Source: Streptomyces sp. NRRL F-525
GTDB lineage: Bacteria; Actinomycetota; Actinomycetes; Streptomycetales; Streptomycetaceae
NCBI RefSeq assembly: GCF_000716605.1
Contig: NZ_JNXE01000053.1
Span: forward strand, 1-48,506
Length of the DNA stretch: 48,506 nucleotides
Direction: 5' to 3'
Position 1 is the first letter of the stretch; the number at the start of each line of letters is the position of its first letter. Both the position numbers and the translations under genes were made by a program. The notes beneath the pieces were generated by a model that worked only from the letters and a program-made list of their open reading frames with translations, did no database searches and was not told where the DNA came from. Positions 1-11,600 of this stretch are shown one piece after another.

Positions 1-3000
1 GAGGCGCTGGAGGTCCTTTCCGCGGATGGTGTGCGGGTGCGTCGGGTGGCGGTGGACTACGCCTCCCACACCCGGCACGTCGAGGCGATCGAGGAGACGT
101 TGGCCACCGCCTTCGCCGACATCCGCGCCCAGGCGCCGCTGATTCCCTTCTACTCGACGGTTACTGGTGAATGGGTCCGCGAGGCGGACGTCCTCGACGG
201 CGGCTACTGGTACCGCAACCTGCGCAGTCGGGTCCGCTTCGGTCCCGCGATAGCCGCTCTCCTCGCCGAAGGCCACACGGTGTTCGTCGAGTCCAGCGCC
301 CACCCCGTTCTGGTCCAGCCGGTCAGCGAAATCGTCGACCAGACGGACGCCGATGCTGTGGTGAGTGGTTCGCTGCGCCGCGACGAGGGCGGTCCCCGCC
401 GCCTGTTCACCTCGATGGCCGAGCTGTTCGTCCACGGTGTCGCGGTCGACTGGACCGGCATGCTCCCCGAGGGATCCGCCGGCCAGGTCGACCTGCCGAC
501 GTACGCCTTCGACCACCAGCACTACTGGCTCCGGCTCGGTCCGGCGGGTGACGCCGCCTCTCTCGGCCTGGCGGGTACCGATCACCCGCTGATCGGGGGA
601 GTCGTGGCGGTGCCAGAGACCGGCGGTGTGCTCTGCACTTCCCGTCTGTCGCTGCGTACGCACCCCTGGCTGGCCGACCACGCCGTGGGTGACACCGTCC
701 TCGTGCCCGCCGGGGCCTTGGTGGAACTGGCTCTCCGGGCCGGTGACGAGGTCGGGTGCGGCACGTTGGACGAACTGGTCGTCGAGGCGCCGCTCGTGCT
801 GCCCGAGCAGGGCGGTGTCCGTGTCCAGGTCGCCGTCGGCGGACCGGCCGAGGACGGTGCTCGTACTGTCGCCGTCTACTCGGCTCGTGAGGACGCCACC
901 GGCGACACCGGTACAGATGCCTGGACCCGCCACGCCACCGGCACCCTCACGGCGGCCGCCGCTCCCGCCCCCGGCTTCGACTTCACCGCCTGGCCGCCCC
1001 CCGGCGCCCGACGCGTCGAGACGGACGAGTTGTACTCCGAGTTGGCAGGCCACGGCTATGCGTACGGCCCGGTGTTCCAGGGCGTACGGGCGGTGTGGCG
1101 GCGCGGCGAGGAGGTCTTCGCCGAGCTCGCCGTACCGGATGAGGAGCGTGAGGAAGCGGGCCGGTTCGGTGTGCATCCCGCCCTGCTGGACGCCGTACTG
1201 CATCCCATGCTCCTGGAGGCTGTGACCGCCGGTGGGGACGCGGGCGAGGGCGGTTTCCGGCAGCCTCTCGGCTGGCACGGGCTGGGGTTGCACGCGGTCG
1301 GCGCGACCGTGCTCAGGGCGCGGATCGTGTCCACGGGAGAGGGGACCCTGTCGTTCGAGGCGGTCGACCAGGCCGGTGGTCCGGTCCTGACGGCGGAGGC
1401 GGTGGAGTTACGGTCGCTGAGCCCCGAGCAGGTGCGGGCCGGTGCGGGTTCTCCGGCCGACGACGCGCTGTTCCGCGTCGAGTGGACCCAACTGCCCGGC
1501 ACCGAGAGCGTGTCGGCCGGGACCACGTCCTGGGCCGCGGTGTCCAGCGCGGGCGAGGTGACGGCCCTGGTCGAGGCGGTGGCGGCAGGCGGTGAACTGC
1601 CGACCGCCGTGCTGCTGCGGGCCGTCACCGTGGCCGACGACACTCCGGTGGAGGTGACCAACCGGGTTCTCGCGGCCGTGCAGACATGGCTGGCAGCTCC
1701 GGGCCTCGACGCGGTCACGCTGGTCGTGGCGACCCTGGGCGCGGTGGGCGCCGGGCCCGGGGGCGCGGTCACGGATCCCGCAGGCGGCGCGGTCTGGGGC
1801 CTGATCCGTGCCGCGCAGACCGAGAACCCCGACCGGATCGTGCTGCTCGACCTGGATCCGGAGATCCGGGCCGCCGACCTCGTCCGCGATCCGGATCACC
1901 ACGGCGACGCCACCGCGGGTCTGCCTGCCGGCCTCGATTCCGTGATCGGTGCGGTGCTCGGCTCGGGAGAACCCGAGGTGGCCGTGCGCGGCGCGGCCCT
2001 CTCGATCCCGCGGCTCGCCCGCGCCTCCGGCGCGGGGCGGACGCAGGTGCCGGCGGACCTGGACCCGGACGGCACCGTACTGATCACCGGCGGTACCGGC
2101 TCGCTGGCCGGCATCCTGGCCCGGCACCTCGTCGTGAACCACGGCGTACGGCACCTGCTGCTTGTCAGCCGCCGAGGCCGCGCCGCCGCCGGAGCGGACG
2201 AGTTGGTCGCCGAGCTGAGCGGACTCGGCGCGGCCGCCGTCACGGTGGAGTCCTGCGACGTCACCGACCGGGACGCGCTGGCGGCGCTCATCGAGGCGAT
2301 CCCGGCCGAGCACCCGCTGACCGCTGTCGTGCACACCGCGGGTATCGCGGACGCCGGCGTGATCGGCACGCTCGACCCGGCCCGGGTGGCGGAGGTCTTC
2401 GCGCCGAAGGTGACGGCCGTCCGGCACCTGGACGAACTGACCCGCGAACTCGCCCCGGAACTCAAGGTGTTCGTCGTCTTCTCCTCCGTCTCGTCCGTCT
2501 TCCTCGGCGCGGGCACCGGCAGTTACGCGGCAGCCAACGCCTATCTCGACGCGATTGCCCACCAGCGCCGGGCGGTGGGCCTGCCCGCCACCTCGCTGGC
2601 CTGGGGGCTCTGGGAGCAGACCGCCGGCGGTATGGCGGCCGGCATGGACGACCTCACCCGAAGCCGGATGAACCGGCGAGGCGGCGTACTGGCGATGACC
2701 CCCGCCGAGGGCATGGAACTCTTCGACGCGGCACTGCGCACCGGCGACGCCCTGCTCGTTCCGGCCAAGCTGGACCTGCGGGCGTTGCGTGCCGACGCGG
2801 CGGCGGGCCGTGGTGTCCCGACCCTGCTGCGCGGCTTGGTGCACACCGGCCGACGGCAGGCACGTGCGGCGGCAGGGGAGAGCAGTGGCGGGCTCGCCGC
2901 CCGGCTCGTGGGGCTCGCGCCCGACGAGCAGGAGGCACTGCTGCTGCAACTCGTCCGCTCGCAGGCGGCGACCGTGCTCGGGCACCCGGGGCCCGAGAGC

Positions 3001-6000
3001 GTCCGGACCGAGAGCGCGTTCCGCGACTCCGGCTTCGACTCGCTCACCTCGGTCGAGCTGCGCAACCGCCTGCGCGAGGCGACCGGACTCAAGCTGGCCG
3101 CCACGGTCGTCTTCGACCATCCCACCCCGCTCGCCTTCGCCCGCTTCCTCCACGGCGAGCTGGCTGAGGCGACCGGCGCGGCGCCGGCCGCCGGCGAACC
3201 GGTCCCGGTCCCGCTCGCCGACCCCGACGAGCCGATCGCGATCGTGGGGATGGCGTGCCGTCTGCCGGGCGGTGTGGCGAGCCCGCAGGACTTGTGGCGG
3301 CTGGTCAGCGAGGGTCGGGACGCGATGTCCGGCTTCCCGGACGATCGCGGCTGGGATGTCGAGGGCTTGTTCGACTCGGACCCGGACCAGGCCGGTACGT
3401 CGTACGTGAGCCAGGGCGGGTTCCTCTACGACGCGGGCCTGTTCGACGCGGGATTCTTCGGGATCTCGCCGCGTGAGGCCCTCGCGATGGACCCCCAGCA
3501 GCGGCTGCTTCTCGAAGGATCGTGGGAGGCGCTGGAGCGGGCCGGGATCGCCCCGGACTCGCTCAAGGGCACGGACGCCGGTGTCTTCTTCGGCGTCATG
3601 GGTCAGGCGTACGGAGCGGGCGGCACCGTGCCCGCCGAACTGGAGGGCTTCACCGGCACCGGCGGCATGGGCAGCGTCGCCTCCGGCCGCGTGTCGTACG
3701 TGCTCGGTCTGCAGGGCCCGGCGGTGACCGTGGACACGGCCTGCTCGTCCTCGCTGGTCGCGGTGCACATGGCTGCCCAGTCGCTACGGCAGGGTGAGTG
3801 CTCGCTCGCCCTGGCCGGCGGCGCGACGGTGATGGCGACGCCGGGGACGTTCGTGGAGTTCTCGCGGCAGCGGGGTCTGGCGGTGGACGGCCGGTGCAAG
3901 TCGTACGCGGATGCAGCGGACGGTACGGGTTGGGCCGAGGGTGCGGGTGTGGTCGTACTGGAGCGTCTGTCGGAGGCGCGTAGGAACGGGCATCGGGTGC
4001 TGGCGGTCGTACGGGGTTCCGCGGTGAACCAGGACGGCGCTTCCAACGGCCTGACAGCGCCCAACGGGCTTTCGCAGCAGCGCGTGATCCGCAAGGCGCT
4101 CGCCAACGCCGGTCTGTCGACGGCGGACGTGGACATGGTCGAGGGGCACGGGACGGGCACGGTCCTGGGCGACCCGATCGAGGCGCAGGCTCTGCTGGCG
4201 ACGTACGGGCGGGATCGCGATCCGGAGCGGCCGCTCTGGCTGGGCTCCCTGAAGTCGAACATCGGCCACACACAGATGGCGGCCGGTGTCGCGGGCGTCA
4301 TCAAGATGGTGGAGGCGCTGCGGCACGGCGTGATGCCGCCCACCCTGCATGTCGATGCCCCGTCGTCGCAGGTGGACTGGTCGGCGGGCGCGGTGGAACT
4401 CCTGGCGGAGCCGCGGGACTGGCCGGAGACGGACCGGCCGCGTCGGGCGGGCGTCTCGGGCTTCGGCGTGAGCGGGACGAACGCGCACGTGATCCTGGAG
4501 CAGGCGCCTGAGCCCGAGCCGACATCTGAGCCCGAGTTTGAGCCGACGGTGGATGTCGTCGGTGGTGTGGTGCCGTTGGTGGTGTCGGCGCGTAGCGCGG
4601 GTGCGCTGGCGGGGCAGGCGGAGCGGCTGGCGTCCTTCCTCGCTGCCGAGGAGGTGTCGCTGTCCCCTGTGGCGGGTGCGTTGGTCGCTCAGCGGGCGGT
4701 GCTGTCCGAGCGTGCGGTGGTGGTGGCCAGTTCGCGTGAGGAGGCGTTGGCGGGGCTTGGTGCGTTGGCGCGGGGCGAGTCGATCCCTGGTCTGGTCAGG
4801 GGGAGCGCCGGCGATTCGGTTCGTACGGTGGTGGTGTTTCCGGGTCAGGGTTCGCAGCGGGTGGGGATGGGCCGTGAACTGTACGAGCGGTACCCGGTGT
4901 TCGCGGCGGCTTTCGATGAGGCGTGTGCCGTGCTGGACGCGCAACTGTCGGGCTGGGTGGAGCACTCGGTCAGGGATGTGGTCCTGGGCGAGGCTGGTGA
5001 TCTGAGCTGGACGGTGTTCACGCAGGCTGGGTTGTTCGCGGTGGAAACTGCGTTGTTCCGCTTGGTGGAGTCGTGGGGTGTCAAGCCGGATGCGGTGATG
5101 GGCCACTCCATCGGTGAAATCGTGGCGGCGCATGTCGCCGGGGTGTTGTCGTTGGCGGATGCGGCTGCGGTGGTCGCTGCGCGAGGTCGGCTCATGCAGG
5201 CGTTGCCCTCGGGTGGTGCGATGGTGGCCGTGGCGGCTTCGGAGGCGGAAGTCGCAGCGCTGCTGGGCGACGGCGTGGACCTGGCCGCGGTCAACGGTCC
5301 GGCGTCGGTGGTCCTTTCCGGCGTAGAGGACGCCGTTCTGGCGGTGGCGGCGAAGCTTGCGGAGCAGGGCCGTAAGACGAAGCGGCTGACTGTCTCGCAT
5401 GCGTTCCATTCGGTGTTGATGGAGCCGATGCTCGACGAGTTCGCGAACGTGCTGTCCCAAGTGACGTGGTCGGAGCCGGAGTTCGCGGTGGTGTCGAACG
5501 TGACCGGGAGGCTTGCGGAGCCGGGTCAGTTCACCGACCCGCAGTATTGGGTGGACCATGTCCGTCGTCCGGTGCGTTTCGCCGACGGCGTGGCGGCCGC
5601 GGCGGGCGACGGCGATGTGGTGTTCGTCGAACTGGGCCCTGGTGCGGCGCTGTCGAGTGTCGTGGGGGAGTCCGCCGGTGAGCAGGCGGCTTGCGTCGCG
5701 GCTCTGCGGGACGGCCGCCCCGAGACGCAGTCTCTTCTCGCGGCAGTCGCCGAGGTCTTCGTGCGCGGAGGGTCGGTCGACTGGGCGGGCATGCTTCCGG
5801 TCGCCGGTGTTTCGCACCTCGACCTCCCGACGTACGCCTTCGACCACCAGCACTACTGGCTCCGCCCCACTCCTGCGGTCGACGCCGTCGCGCTCGGCCT
5901 CGCCGGTACGGCGCATCCGATGCTCGGTGCGGTGGTGAGGCTTCCGCAGTCGGACGGGCTGGTCTTCACTTCTCGTCTCTCCCTGCGTACGCACGCGTGG

Positions 6001-8670
6001 CTCGCCGACCATGCTGTCGGCGGGGTCGTCCTCGTCCCCGGTACCGGACTGGTCGAGCTGGCGGTACGGGCCGGCGACGAGGTCGGGTGCGGCACGCTGG
6101 ACGAACTGGTCATCGAGGCGCCCCTCGTCGTCCCCGCCCAGGGCGGTGTCCGCGTCCAGGTCGCCGTCGGCGGCCCCGACGAGCACGGCGCACGCGCCGT
6201 CGATATCTATTCGACCCGCGACGAGGGCACGGAGGGCAGCGGCGCCGACGTGTGGATCCGTCACGCCACCGGCCGGCTGGTGCGGGAGGCCGTCGCGCGC
6301 GCGGCAACGGTCGACTTCGCCGCCTGGCCGCCGCCGGGCGCCGAGCGCGTCGAGGTGGATGTCGACGACTTCTACGCGGGTCTGATCCGGATGGGCTACA
6401 CGTACGGCCCGGCGTTCCAGGGCCTGCGTGCGGTGTGGCGGCGTGGCGAGGAGGTCTTCGCCGAGATCGCCCTGCCGGAGGACCAGCGCGACAGCGCCAC
6501 CAGGTTCGGCATCCACCCCGCTCTGCTGGACGCCGCCCTGCACTCCAACGGGTTCATCCAGCCGGTCGACGCCCCTGGCGGAGTGGACCGGTCCCGGACC
6601 GTGCTGCCGTTCGCCTGGAACGGCCTGGCGCTGCACGCCACCGGTGCTTCGGTGTTGCGGGTGCGGGTGGCGCCGTCCGGTCCGGACACGGTGTCGTTGC
6701 AGGCGGCCGACGAGACCGGCGGTCTCGTCCTGACCACGGACTCACTCGTGTTCCGGGAGGTCTCCGCCGAGCAGCTGGAGGCGGCCGGTGCGGCGGGTGA
6801 CGACGCCCTGTTCGGTGTGGAGTGGACCGAACTGCCCGCCGCGCCCGCGCGTGCGGCCGTGCCGGTGCCGTCCTGGACACCGGTCGCCACCGCCACCGAC
6901 GTTGCGGCGCTGGGCGCCCGCGACGAAGTGCCGTTGGCAGTGGTCGTACGAGCGGTCGCCGCGGAGGACGACGACGCGCTCGGACTCACCGCCCGCGTGC
7001 TCGGCGTGCTCCAGGCCTGGCTGGTGGCCCCGGCCTTCGAGAGCGGCAAGCTGGTGGTGGTCACTCAGGGCGCGGTACCGGCCGGCGGCGACGGTGACGT
7101 CACCGACCCGGCCGGCGCGGCCGTCTGGGGTCTCATCCGCACGGCCCAGGCCGAGAACCCCGATCGGATCGTCCTCCTCGACACCGACGACAGTGCCTTC
7201 GAGGGTGACTTGGGCGTGGCGCTGGCCATCGATGAGCCCCAACTCGCGGTTCGCGGCGAGAAGTTGTTCGTGCCGCGTCTAGTGCGTGCCGCCGCCGTCG
7301 AGTCGGTCGGGGGCCTTGCTCCGGTTGCCGCGGGCACGGTGCTGGTGACGGGTGGTACGGGGTCGCTGGGCGCGTTGGTGGCCCGTCATCTGGTGTCCGA
7401 GCATGGTGCGCGGCATCTGCTTCTGGCTAGTCGGCGTGGTGCGGATGCCGAGGGTGCGGCCGAACTGGTCGCGGAACTGCGGGAGTTGGGTGCGGAGTCG
7501 GTGGCGGTGGCGGCGTGTGATGTCGCCGACCGGGAGGCCGTGGCCGCGCTCCTCGATTCCGTCGCCGACGAGCATCCGCTCTCCGGGGTTGTGCACACGG
7601 CTGGTGTGTTGGACGACGGGGTGATCGGGGCGCTGACGCCGGAGCGGTTGGCGTATGTGTTCGGACCGAAGGTGGCGGCCGTAGACCACTTGGACGAGTT
7701 GACCCGGGGCATGGATCTGTCGATGTTCGCGGTGTTCTCTTCCGCGTCGGGTCTGTTCGGGTCGGCGGGGCAGGGTAACTACGCGGCGGCGAACGCCTAC
7801 GTGGACGCGGTGGCCCACCGGCGCCGGGCGGCGGGCCTGCCGGGCACCTCACTCGCCTGGGGCCCGTGGGAGCAGACCGTCGGAATGACGGCGGGAACCG
7901 AGGCGGCCCAGCGCACCCGTACCAACCGGCGTGGCGGCATCGTGCCGCTCCGGCCGAAGGAGGGGCTGGCCCTCTTCGACGCGGCCCTGAGCGGTGACCG
8001 AGCGCTGTTCGTGCCGATCGACCTGGACCTACGGGCCGTCCGCGCCGAGTCGACGACGGGCGGGGGCGTGCCACCCCTGCTGCGGGGCCTGGTCCGAGGC
8101 ACCCGCCAAGTGGTGCGAGCCGCGTCCGGTGACAACGGTGACGCCCTGCGCCGCCGGCTGGCCGGGCGCGCCCGGGCCGAGCAGGAGGCCGTGCTCCTCG
8201 ACCTCCTTCGCACCCAGGTGGCGACGGTGCTGGGGCACAGCGGTCCGGAGGGGGTCGTGGCCGGTACGCGGTTCAAGGACGCCGGCTTCGACTCGCTCAC
8301 CTCGGTCGAGCTCCGCAACCGCCTCCGCGAGGCCACCGGCCTCAACCTGGCCGCGACGGCGGTCTTCGACTACCCGACCCCGCTCGCACTGGCCCGCCAC
8401 GTACACGCCCAACTCCTCCCGGACGGCGCGAAGAGCGGAACGGAGGTCGACGAGGAGCGGCTGCGTCACGTCTTGGCCTCCCTCCCACTGGCCCGGATCC
8501 GGGAGGCCGGACTGCTGGACGCCCTGGTGGAGCTGGCCGCCCTCGACACCGCCGCGCCCGGTGCCGGGCAGCCGGACGAGACCGACGGGCCGGAGACGCT
8601 CGCCGGTCTGGGCGTCGACGACCTCGTGCAACTGGCGCTCGGTGACAGCGACGAGGACCTCGAAGGCTGA
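1..8670 (+). CDS. Modular type I polyketide synthase, two modules (5' end outside window)
   Basis: The reading frame is open from base 1, so the gene begins upstream. Numbering residues from the GTG at 31, the domains are: end of an AT with a YASH motif near residue 10 (methylmalonyl type); DH (His217, Asp387); KR (from about 681); ACP (Ser1004); KS (Cys1238, His1373, His1413); AT (GHSIG Ser1693, HAFH 1790-1793, malonyl type); DH (His1994, Asp2167); KR (from about 2435, LDD at 2527-2529, B-type); ACP (Ser2755); and an acidic, leucine-rich C-terminal docking tail. Each module can extend and reduce to an alkene. The first DH reads PAGA after its HxxxxxxxxP motif where the other three read PGTG, so it may be weaker. 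A TTA codon lies at 1408-1410. The next PKS gene starts 28 bases downstream. Assembly of an ansa chain is inferred from the neighbours. Confidence 0.97.
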   Translation, partial: EALEVLSADGVRVRRVAVDYASHTRHVEAIEETLATAFADIRAQAPLIPFYSTVTGEWVREADVLDGGYWYRNLRSRVRFGPAIAALLAEGHTVFVESSAHPVLVQPVSEIVDQTDADAVVSGSLRRDEGGPRRLFTSMAELFVHGVAVDWTGMLPEGSAGQVDLPTYAFDHQHYWLRLGPAGDAASLGLAGTDHPLIGGVVAVPETGGVLCTSRLSLRTHPWLADHAVGDTVLVPAGALVELALRAGDEVGCGTLDELVVEAPLVLPEQGGVRVQVAVGGPAEDGARTVAVYSAREDATGDTGTDAWTRHATGTLTAAAAPAPGFDFTAWPPPGARRVETDELYSELAGHGYAYGPVFQGVRAVWRRGEEVFAELAVPDEEREEAGRFGVHPALLDAVLHPMLLEAVTAGGDAGEGGFRQPLGWHGLGLHAVGATVLRARIVSTGEGTLSFEAVDQAGGPVLTAEAVELRSLSPEQVRAGAGSPADDALFRVEWTQLPGTESVSAGTTSWAAVSSAGEVTALVEAVAAGGELPTAVLLRAVTVADDTPVEVTNRVLAAVQTWLAAPGLDAVTLVVATLGAVGAGPGGAVTDPAGGAVWGLIRAAQTENPDRIVLLDLDPEIRAADLVRDPDHHGDATAGLPAGLDSVIGAVLGSGEPEVAVRGAALSIPRLARASGAGRTQVPADLDPDGTVLITGGTGSLAGILARHLVVNHGVRHLLLVSRRGRAAAGADELVAELSGLGAAAVTVESCDVTDRDALAALIEAIPAEHPLTAVVHTAGIADAGVIGTLDPARVAEVFAPKVTAVRHLDELTRELAPELKVFVVFSSVSSVFLGAGTGSYAAANAYLDAIAHQRRAVGLPATSLAWGLWEQTAGGMAAGMDDLTRSRMNRRGGVLAMTPAEGMELFDAALRTGDALLVPAKLDLRALRADAAAGRGVPTLLRGLVHTGRRQARAAAGESSGGLAARLVGLAPDEQEALLLQLVRSQAATVLGHPGPESVRTESAFRDSGFDSLTSVELRNRLREATGLKLAATVVFDHPTPLAFARFLHGELAEATGAAPAAGEPVPVPLADPDEPIAIVGMACRLPGGVASPQDLWRLVSEGRDAMSGFPDDRGWDVEGLFDSDPDQAGTSYVSQGGFLYDAGLFDAGFFGISPREALAMDPQQRLLLEGSWEALERAGIAPDSLKGTDAGVFFGVMGQAYGAGGTVPAELEGFTGTGGMGSVASGRVSYVLGLQGPAVTVDTACSSSLVAVHMAAQSLRQGECSLALAGGATVMATPGTFVEFSRQRGLAVDGRCKSYADAADGTGWAEGAGVVVLERLSEARRNGHRVLAVVRGSAVNQDGASNGLTAPNGLSQQRVIRKALANAGLSTADVDMVEGHGTGTVLGDPIEAQALLATYGRDRDPERPLWLGSLKSNIGHTQMAAGVAGVIKMVEALRHGVMPPTLHVDAPSSQVDWSAGAVELLAEPRDWPETDRPRRAGVSGFGVSGTNAHVILEQAPEPEPTSEPEFEPTVDVVGGVVPLVVSARSAGALAGQAERLASFLAAEEVSLSPVAGALVAQRAVLSERAVVVASSREEALAGLGALARGESIPGLVRGSAGDSVRTVVVFPGQGSQRVGMGRELYERYPVFAAAFDEACAVLDAQLSGWVEHSVRDVVLGEAGDLSWTVFTQAGLFAVETALFRLVESWGVKPDAVMGHSIGEIVAAHVAGVLSLADAAAVVAARGRLMQALPSGGAMVAVAASEAEVAALLGDGVDLAAVNGPASVVLSGVEDAVLAVAAKLAEQGRKTKRLTVSHAFHSVLMEPMLDEFANVLSQVTWSEPEFAVVSNVTGRLAEPGQFTDPQYWVDHVRRPVRFADGVAAAAGDGDVVFVELGPGAALSSVVGESAGEQAACVAALRDGRPETQSLLAAVAEVFVRGGSVDWAGMLPVAGVSHLDLPTYAFDHQHYWLRPTPAVDAVALGLAGTAHPMLGAVVRLPQSDGLVFTSRLSLRTHAWLADHAVGGVVLVPGTGLVELAVRAGDEVGCGTLDELVIEAPLVVPAQGGVRVQVAVGGPDEHGARAVDIYSTRDEGTEGSGADVWIRHATGRLVREAVARAATVDFAAWPPPGAERVEVDVDDFYAGLIRMGYTYGPAFQGLRAVWRRGEEVFAEIALPEDQRDSATRFGIHPALLDAALHSNGFIQPVDAPGGVDRSRTVLPFAWNGLALHATGASVLRVRVAPSGPDTVSLQAADETGGLVLTTDSLVFREVSAEQLEAAGAAGDDALFGVEWTELPAAPARAAVPVPSWTPVATATDVAALGARDEVPLAVVVRAVAAEDDDALGLTARVLGVLQAWLVAPAFESGKLVVVTQGAVPAGGDGDVTDPAGAAVWGLIRTAQAENPDRIVLLDTDDSAFEGDLGVALAIDEPQLAVRGEKLFVPRLVRAAAVESVGGLAPVAAGTVLVTGGTGSLGALVARHLVSEHGARHLLLASRRGADAEGAAELVAELRELGAESVAVAACDVADREAVAALLDSVADEHPLSGVVHTAGVLDDGVIGALTPERLAYVFGPKVAAVDHLDELTRGMDLSMFAVFSSASGLFGSAGQGNYAAANAYVDAVAHRRRAAGLPGTSLAWGPWEQTVGMTAGTEAAQRTRTNRRGGIVPLRPKEGLALFDAALSGDRALFVPIDLDLRAVRAESTTGGGVPPLLRGLVRGTRQVVRAASGDNGDALRRRLAGRARAEQEAVLLDLLRTQVATVLGHSGPEGVVAGTRFKDAGFDSLTSVELRNRLREATGLNLAATAVFDYPTPLALARHVHAQLLPDGAKSGTEVDEERLRHVLASLPLARIREAGLLDALVELAALDTAAPGAGQPDETDGPETLAGLGVDDLVQLALGDSDEDLEG
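1408..1410 (+). promoter_or_regulatory. TTA (bldA-type) leucine codon in the first PKS gene
   Basis: The in-frame triplets GTG-GAG-TTA-CGG at the end of the first DH region give a TTA leucine codon. It is one of only two TTA codons I found in the biosynthetic genes. Confidence 0.7.
4820..5850 (+). repeat. Long near-identical AT-encoding repeat, copy 1
   Basis: The AT segment of the first malonyl module is nearly identical in DNA to the segments at about 10400-11430 and 15665-16700. For example, the block around 4951-4990 recurs at about 10511 and 15789. Codon use inside is richer in G- and T-ending codons than in the flanking KS and KR DNA. The limits are approximate and were read by eye. 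The likely cause is recent duplication or gene conversion between modules. Confidence 0.8.
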
Positions 8671-8698
8671 TGCGGTACCTACTGATGAGGACAGCTGA

Positions 8699-11600
8699 GT
8701 GAGTACTTCATATGACAAGGTCGTCGAGGCGCTGCGGAAGTCGCTCGAAGAGGTCGGCTCGCTGAAGAAGCGCAACCGCCAACTCGTCAATGCCTCACGG
8801 GAACCGATCGCGATCGTGGGCATGGCCTGCCGCCTGCCGGGCGGTGTGGCGAGCCCCGAGGACCTGTGGCGGCTGGTCACCGAGGGCCGCGACGGTGTGT
8901 CCGGCTTCCCGGCCGACCGTGGCTGGGACCTTGACGGCCTGTTCGACGCGGACCCCGAGAAGACCGGCACGTCCTACGTCGACCAGGGCGGATTCCTGCA
9001 CGAGGCGGGCCTGTTCGACGGCGGCCTCTTCGGGATCTCGCCGCGTGAGGCCCTCGCGATGGACCCCCAGCAGCGACTGCTCCTGGAGACCTCGTGGGAG
9101 GCCCTGGAACGTGCCGGGATCGACCCCGAGACCCTGAAGGGCACGGACGTCGGCGTCTTCAGCGGCATCATGGGCGTCGACTACTTCGCGGGTGGCAACG
9201 TGCCCCCCGAACTGGAGGGGTTCACCGGCACGGGAGCGGCGGCCAGTGTGGCCTCGGGCCGGGTCTCCTACGTCTTCGGCTTTGAAGGCCCCGCGGTCAC
9301 GCTCGACACGGCCTGCTCGTCGTCCCTGGTCGCCATCCACCTCGCCGTCCAGGCGCTGCGCCGCGGGGAGTGCTCGATGGCGCTGGCCGGCGGCGCGACC
9401 GTGATGGCCACTCCCGGTCTCTTCATCGACTTCTCGCGGCAGCGCGGGCTCGCCTCGGACGGCCGGTGCAAGTCGTACGCGGATGCAGCCGACGGCACGG
9501 GCTGGGCCGAGGGCGCCGGTGTCGTCGTCCTGGAGCGGTTGTCCGAAGCCCGGAGCAAGGGCCACCGGGTGCTGGCGGTCGTCCGTGGCTCGGCGGTCAA
9601 CCAGGACGGTGCGTCGAACGGCCTGACGGCGCCCAACGGGCCTTCGCAGCAGCGGGTGATCCGCAAGGCGCTCGCCAACGCGGGCCTGTCGACGGCTGAC
9701 GTGGACGTGGTCGAGGGGCACGGGACCGGTACGGTCCTGGGCGACCCGATCGAGGCGCAGGCGCTGCTGGCGACCTACGGTCAGGACCGGCCTGCCGAAC
9801 GGCCGTTGTGGCTGGGTTCGTTGAAGTCGAACGTCGGTCATACCCAGGCGGCTGCGGGTGTTTCCGGTGTGATCAAGATGGTGCAGGCGTTGCGGCATGG
9901 CGTGATGCCGCCCACCCTGCATGTCGATGCCCCGTCGTCGCAGGTGGACTGGTCGGCGGGCGCGGTGGAGGTGCTGGCCGAGGCACGCGAGTGGCCGGAG
10001 ACGGACCGCCCGCGCCGGGCGGGCGTCTCGGGCTTCGGCGTGAGTGGAACGAACGCGCACATCATCCTGGAGCAGGCACCGGAACCCGAGACAGAACCGG
10101 CAGAGCACGCCAACAGCGAGGGCGTCGTGCCCCTGGTGATCTCGGCGGCCTCCGCGGAATCACTGTCCGGACAGGCCGAACGCCTCGCCTCCCTGCTCGA
10201 ACCGTCGGACAGCGTGACTCTGCCGGACGTGGCGGGTGCGTTGGTCGCTCAGCGGGCGGTGTTGTCGGAGCGTGCGGTGGTGGTGGCCGGTTCGCGTGAG
10301 GACGCGCTTGCCGGGTTGGGTGCGCTGGCGCGGAGCGAGTCGAGTGCTCTCGTTGTTACCGGTGGCGGTGCGGGGACTGTTCGTACCGTCTTGGTGTTTC
10401 CGGGTCAGGGTTCGCAGCGGGTGGGGATGGGCCGTGAACTGTACGACCGGTACCCGGTGTTCGCGTCGGCCTTCGATGAGGCGTGTGCCGTGCTGGACGC
10501 GCAACTGTCGGGCTGGGTGGAGCACTCGGTCAGGGATGTGGTCCTGGGCGAGGCCGGTGATCTGAGCTGGACGGTGTTCACGCAGGCGGGGTTGTTCGCC
10601 GTGGAGACGGCCTTGTTCCGTCTTACCGAGTCGTGGGGTGTCAAGCCGGATGCGGTGATGGGCCACTCCATCGGTGAAATCGTGGCGGCCCATGTCGCCG
10701 GGGTGTTGTCGTTGGCGGATGCGGCTGCGGTGGTGGCGGCTCGTGGCCGGTTGATGCAGGCGTTGCCCTCGGGTGGCGCGATGGTCGCGGTGGCCGCGTC
10801 GGAGGACGAGGTCGCCGGGCTGCTGGGCGACGGCGTGGACCTGGCCGCGGTCAACGGTCCCGCGTCGGTGGTCCTTTCCGGCGTCGAGGACGCCGTTCTG
10901 GCGGCGGCGGCGAAGCTCGCGGAGCAGGGTCGTAAGACGAAGCGGCTGAGCGTCTCTCACGCCTTCCACTCGGTTCTGATGGAGCCGATGCTCGACGAGT
11001 TCGCCGCCGCGCTGTCTCAAGTGTCGTGGTCGGAGCCGGAGTTCGCGGTGGTGTCGAACGTGACGGGGCGGCTTGTGGAGCCTGGTCAGCTCACGGATCC
11101 GCAGTACTGGGTCGACCACGTCCGCCGTCCGGTGCGCTTCGCCGACGGCGTGACGGCCGCGGTAGGCGCTGGCGGAGACGTGGTCTTCGTCGAACTCGGC
11201 CCTGGTGCGGCGCTGTCGAGCGTCGTGGGGGAGTCCGCCGGCGAGCAGGCGGCCTGTGTCGCGGCTCTGCGGGACGGCCGCCCCGAGGCACAGACCCTCC
11301 TCACCGCCACCGCCGAACTGTTCGTCCGGGGCGTCCCCGTCGGCTGGAGTGGGGTCCTTCCGGCCGGTGCCGGGAACGGCCGGGTCGACCTTCCTACGTA
11401 CGCCTTCGACCACCAGCACTACTGGCTCCCCGCCACTCCTGCCACCGATGTCTCCTCGCTCGGTCAGGGCAAGGCCGACCACCCGATGCTCGGTGCGGTG
11501 GTGAGGCTTCCGCAGTCGGATGGTCTGGTCTTCACTTCTCGACTCGCTCTCCGTACCCATGCCTGGCTCGCCGACCACGCTGTCGGCGGAGTCGTCCTCG

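Noticed and set aside
3784..6636. Open frame of 950 codons on the minus strand across the first PKS gene
   Set aside because: Same antisense artefact: His/Arg/Gln-rich with no recognisable fold.
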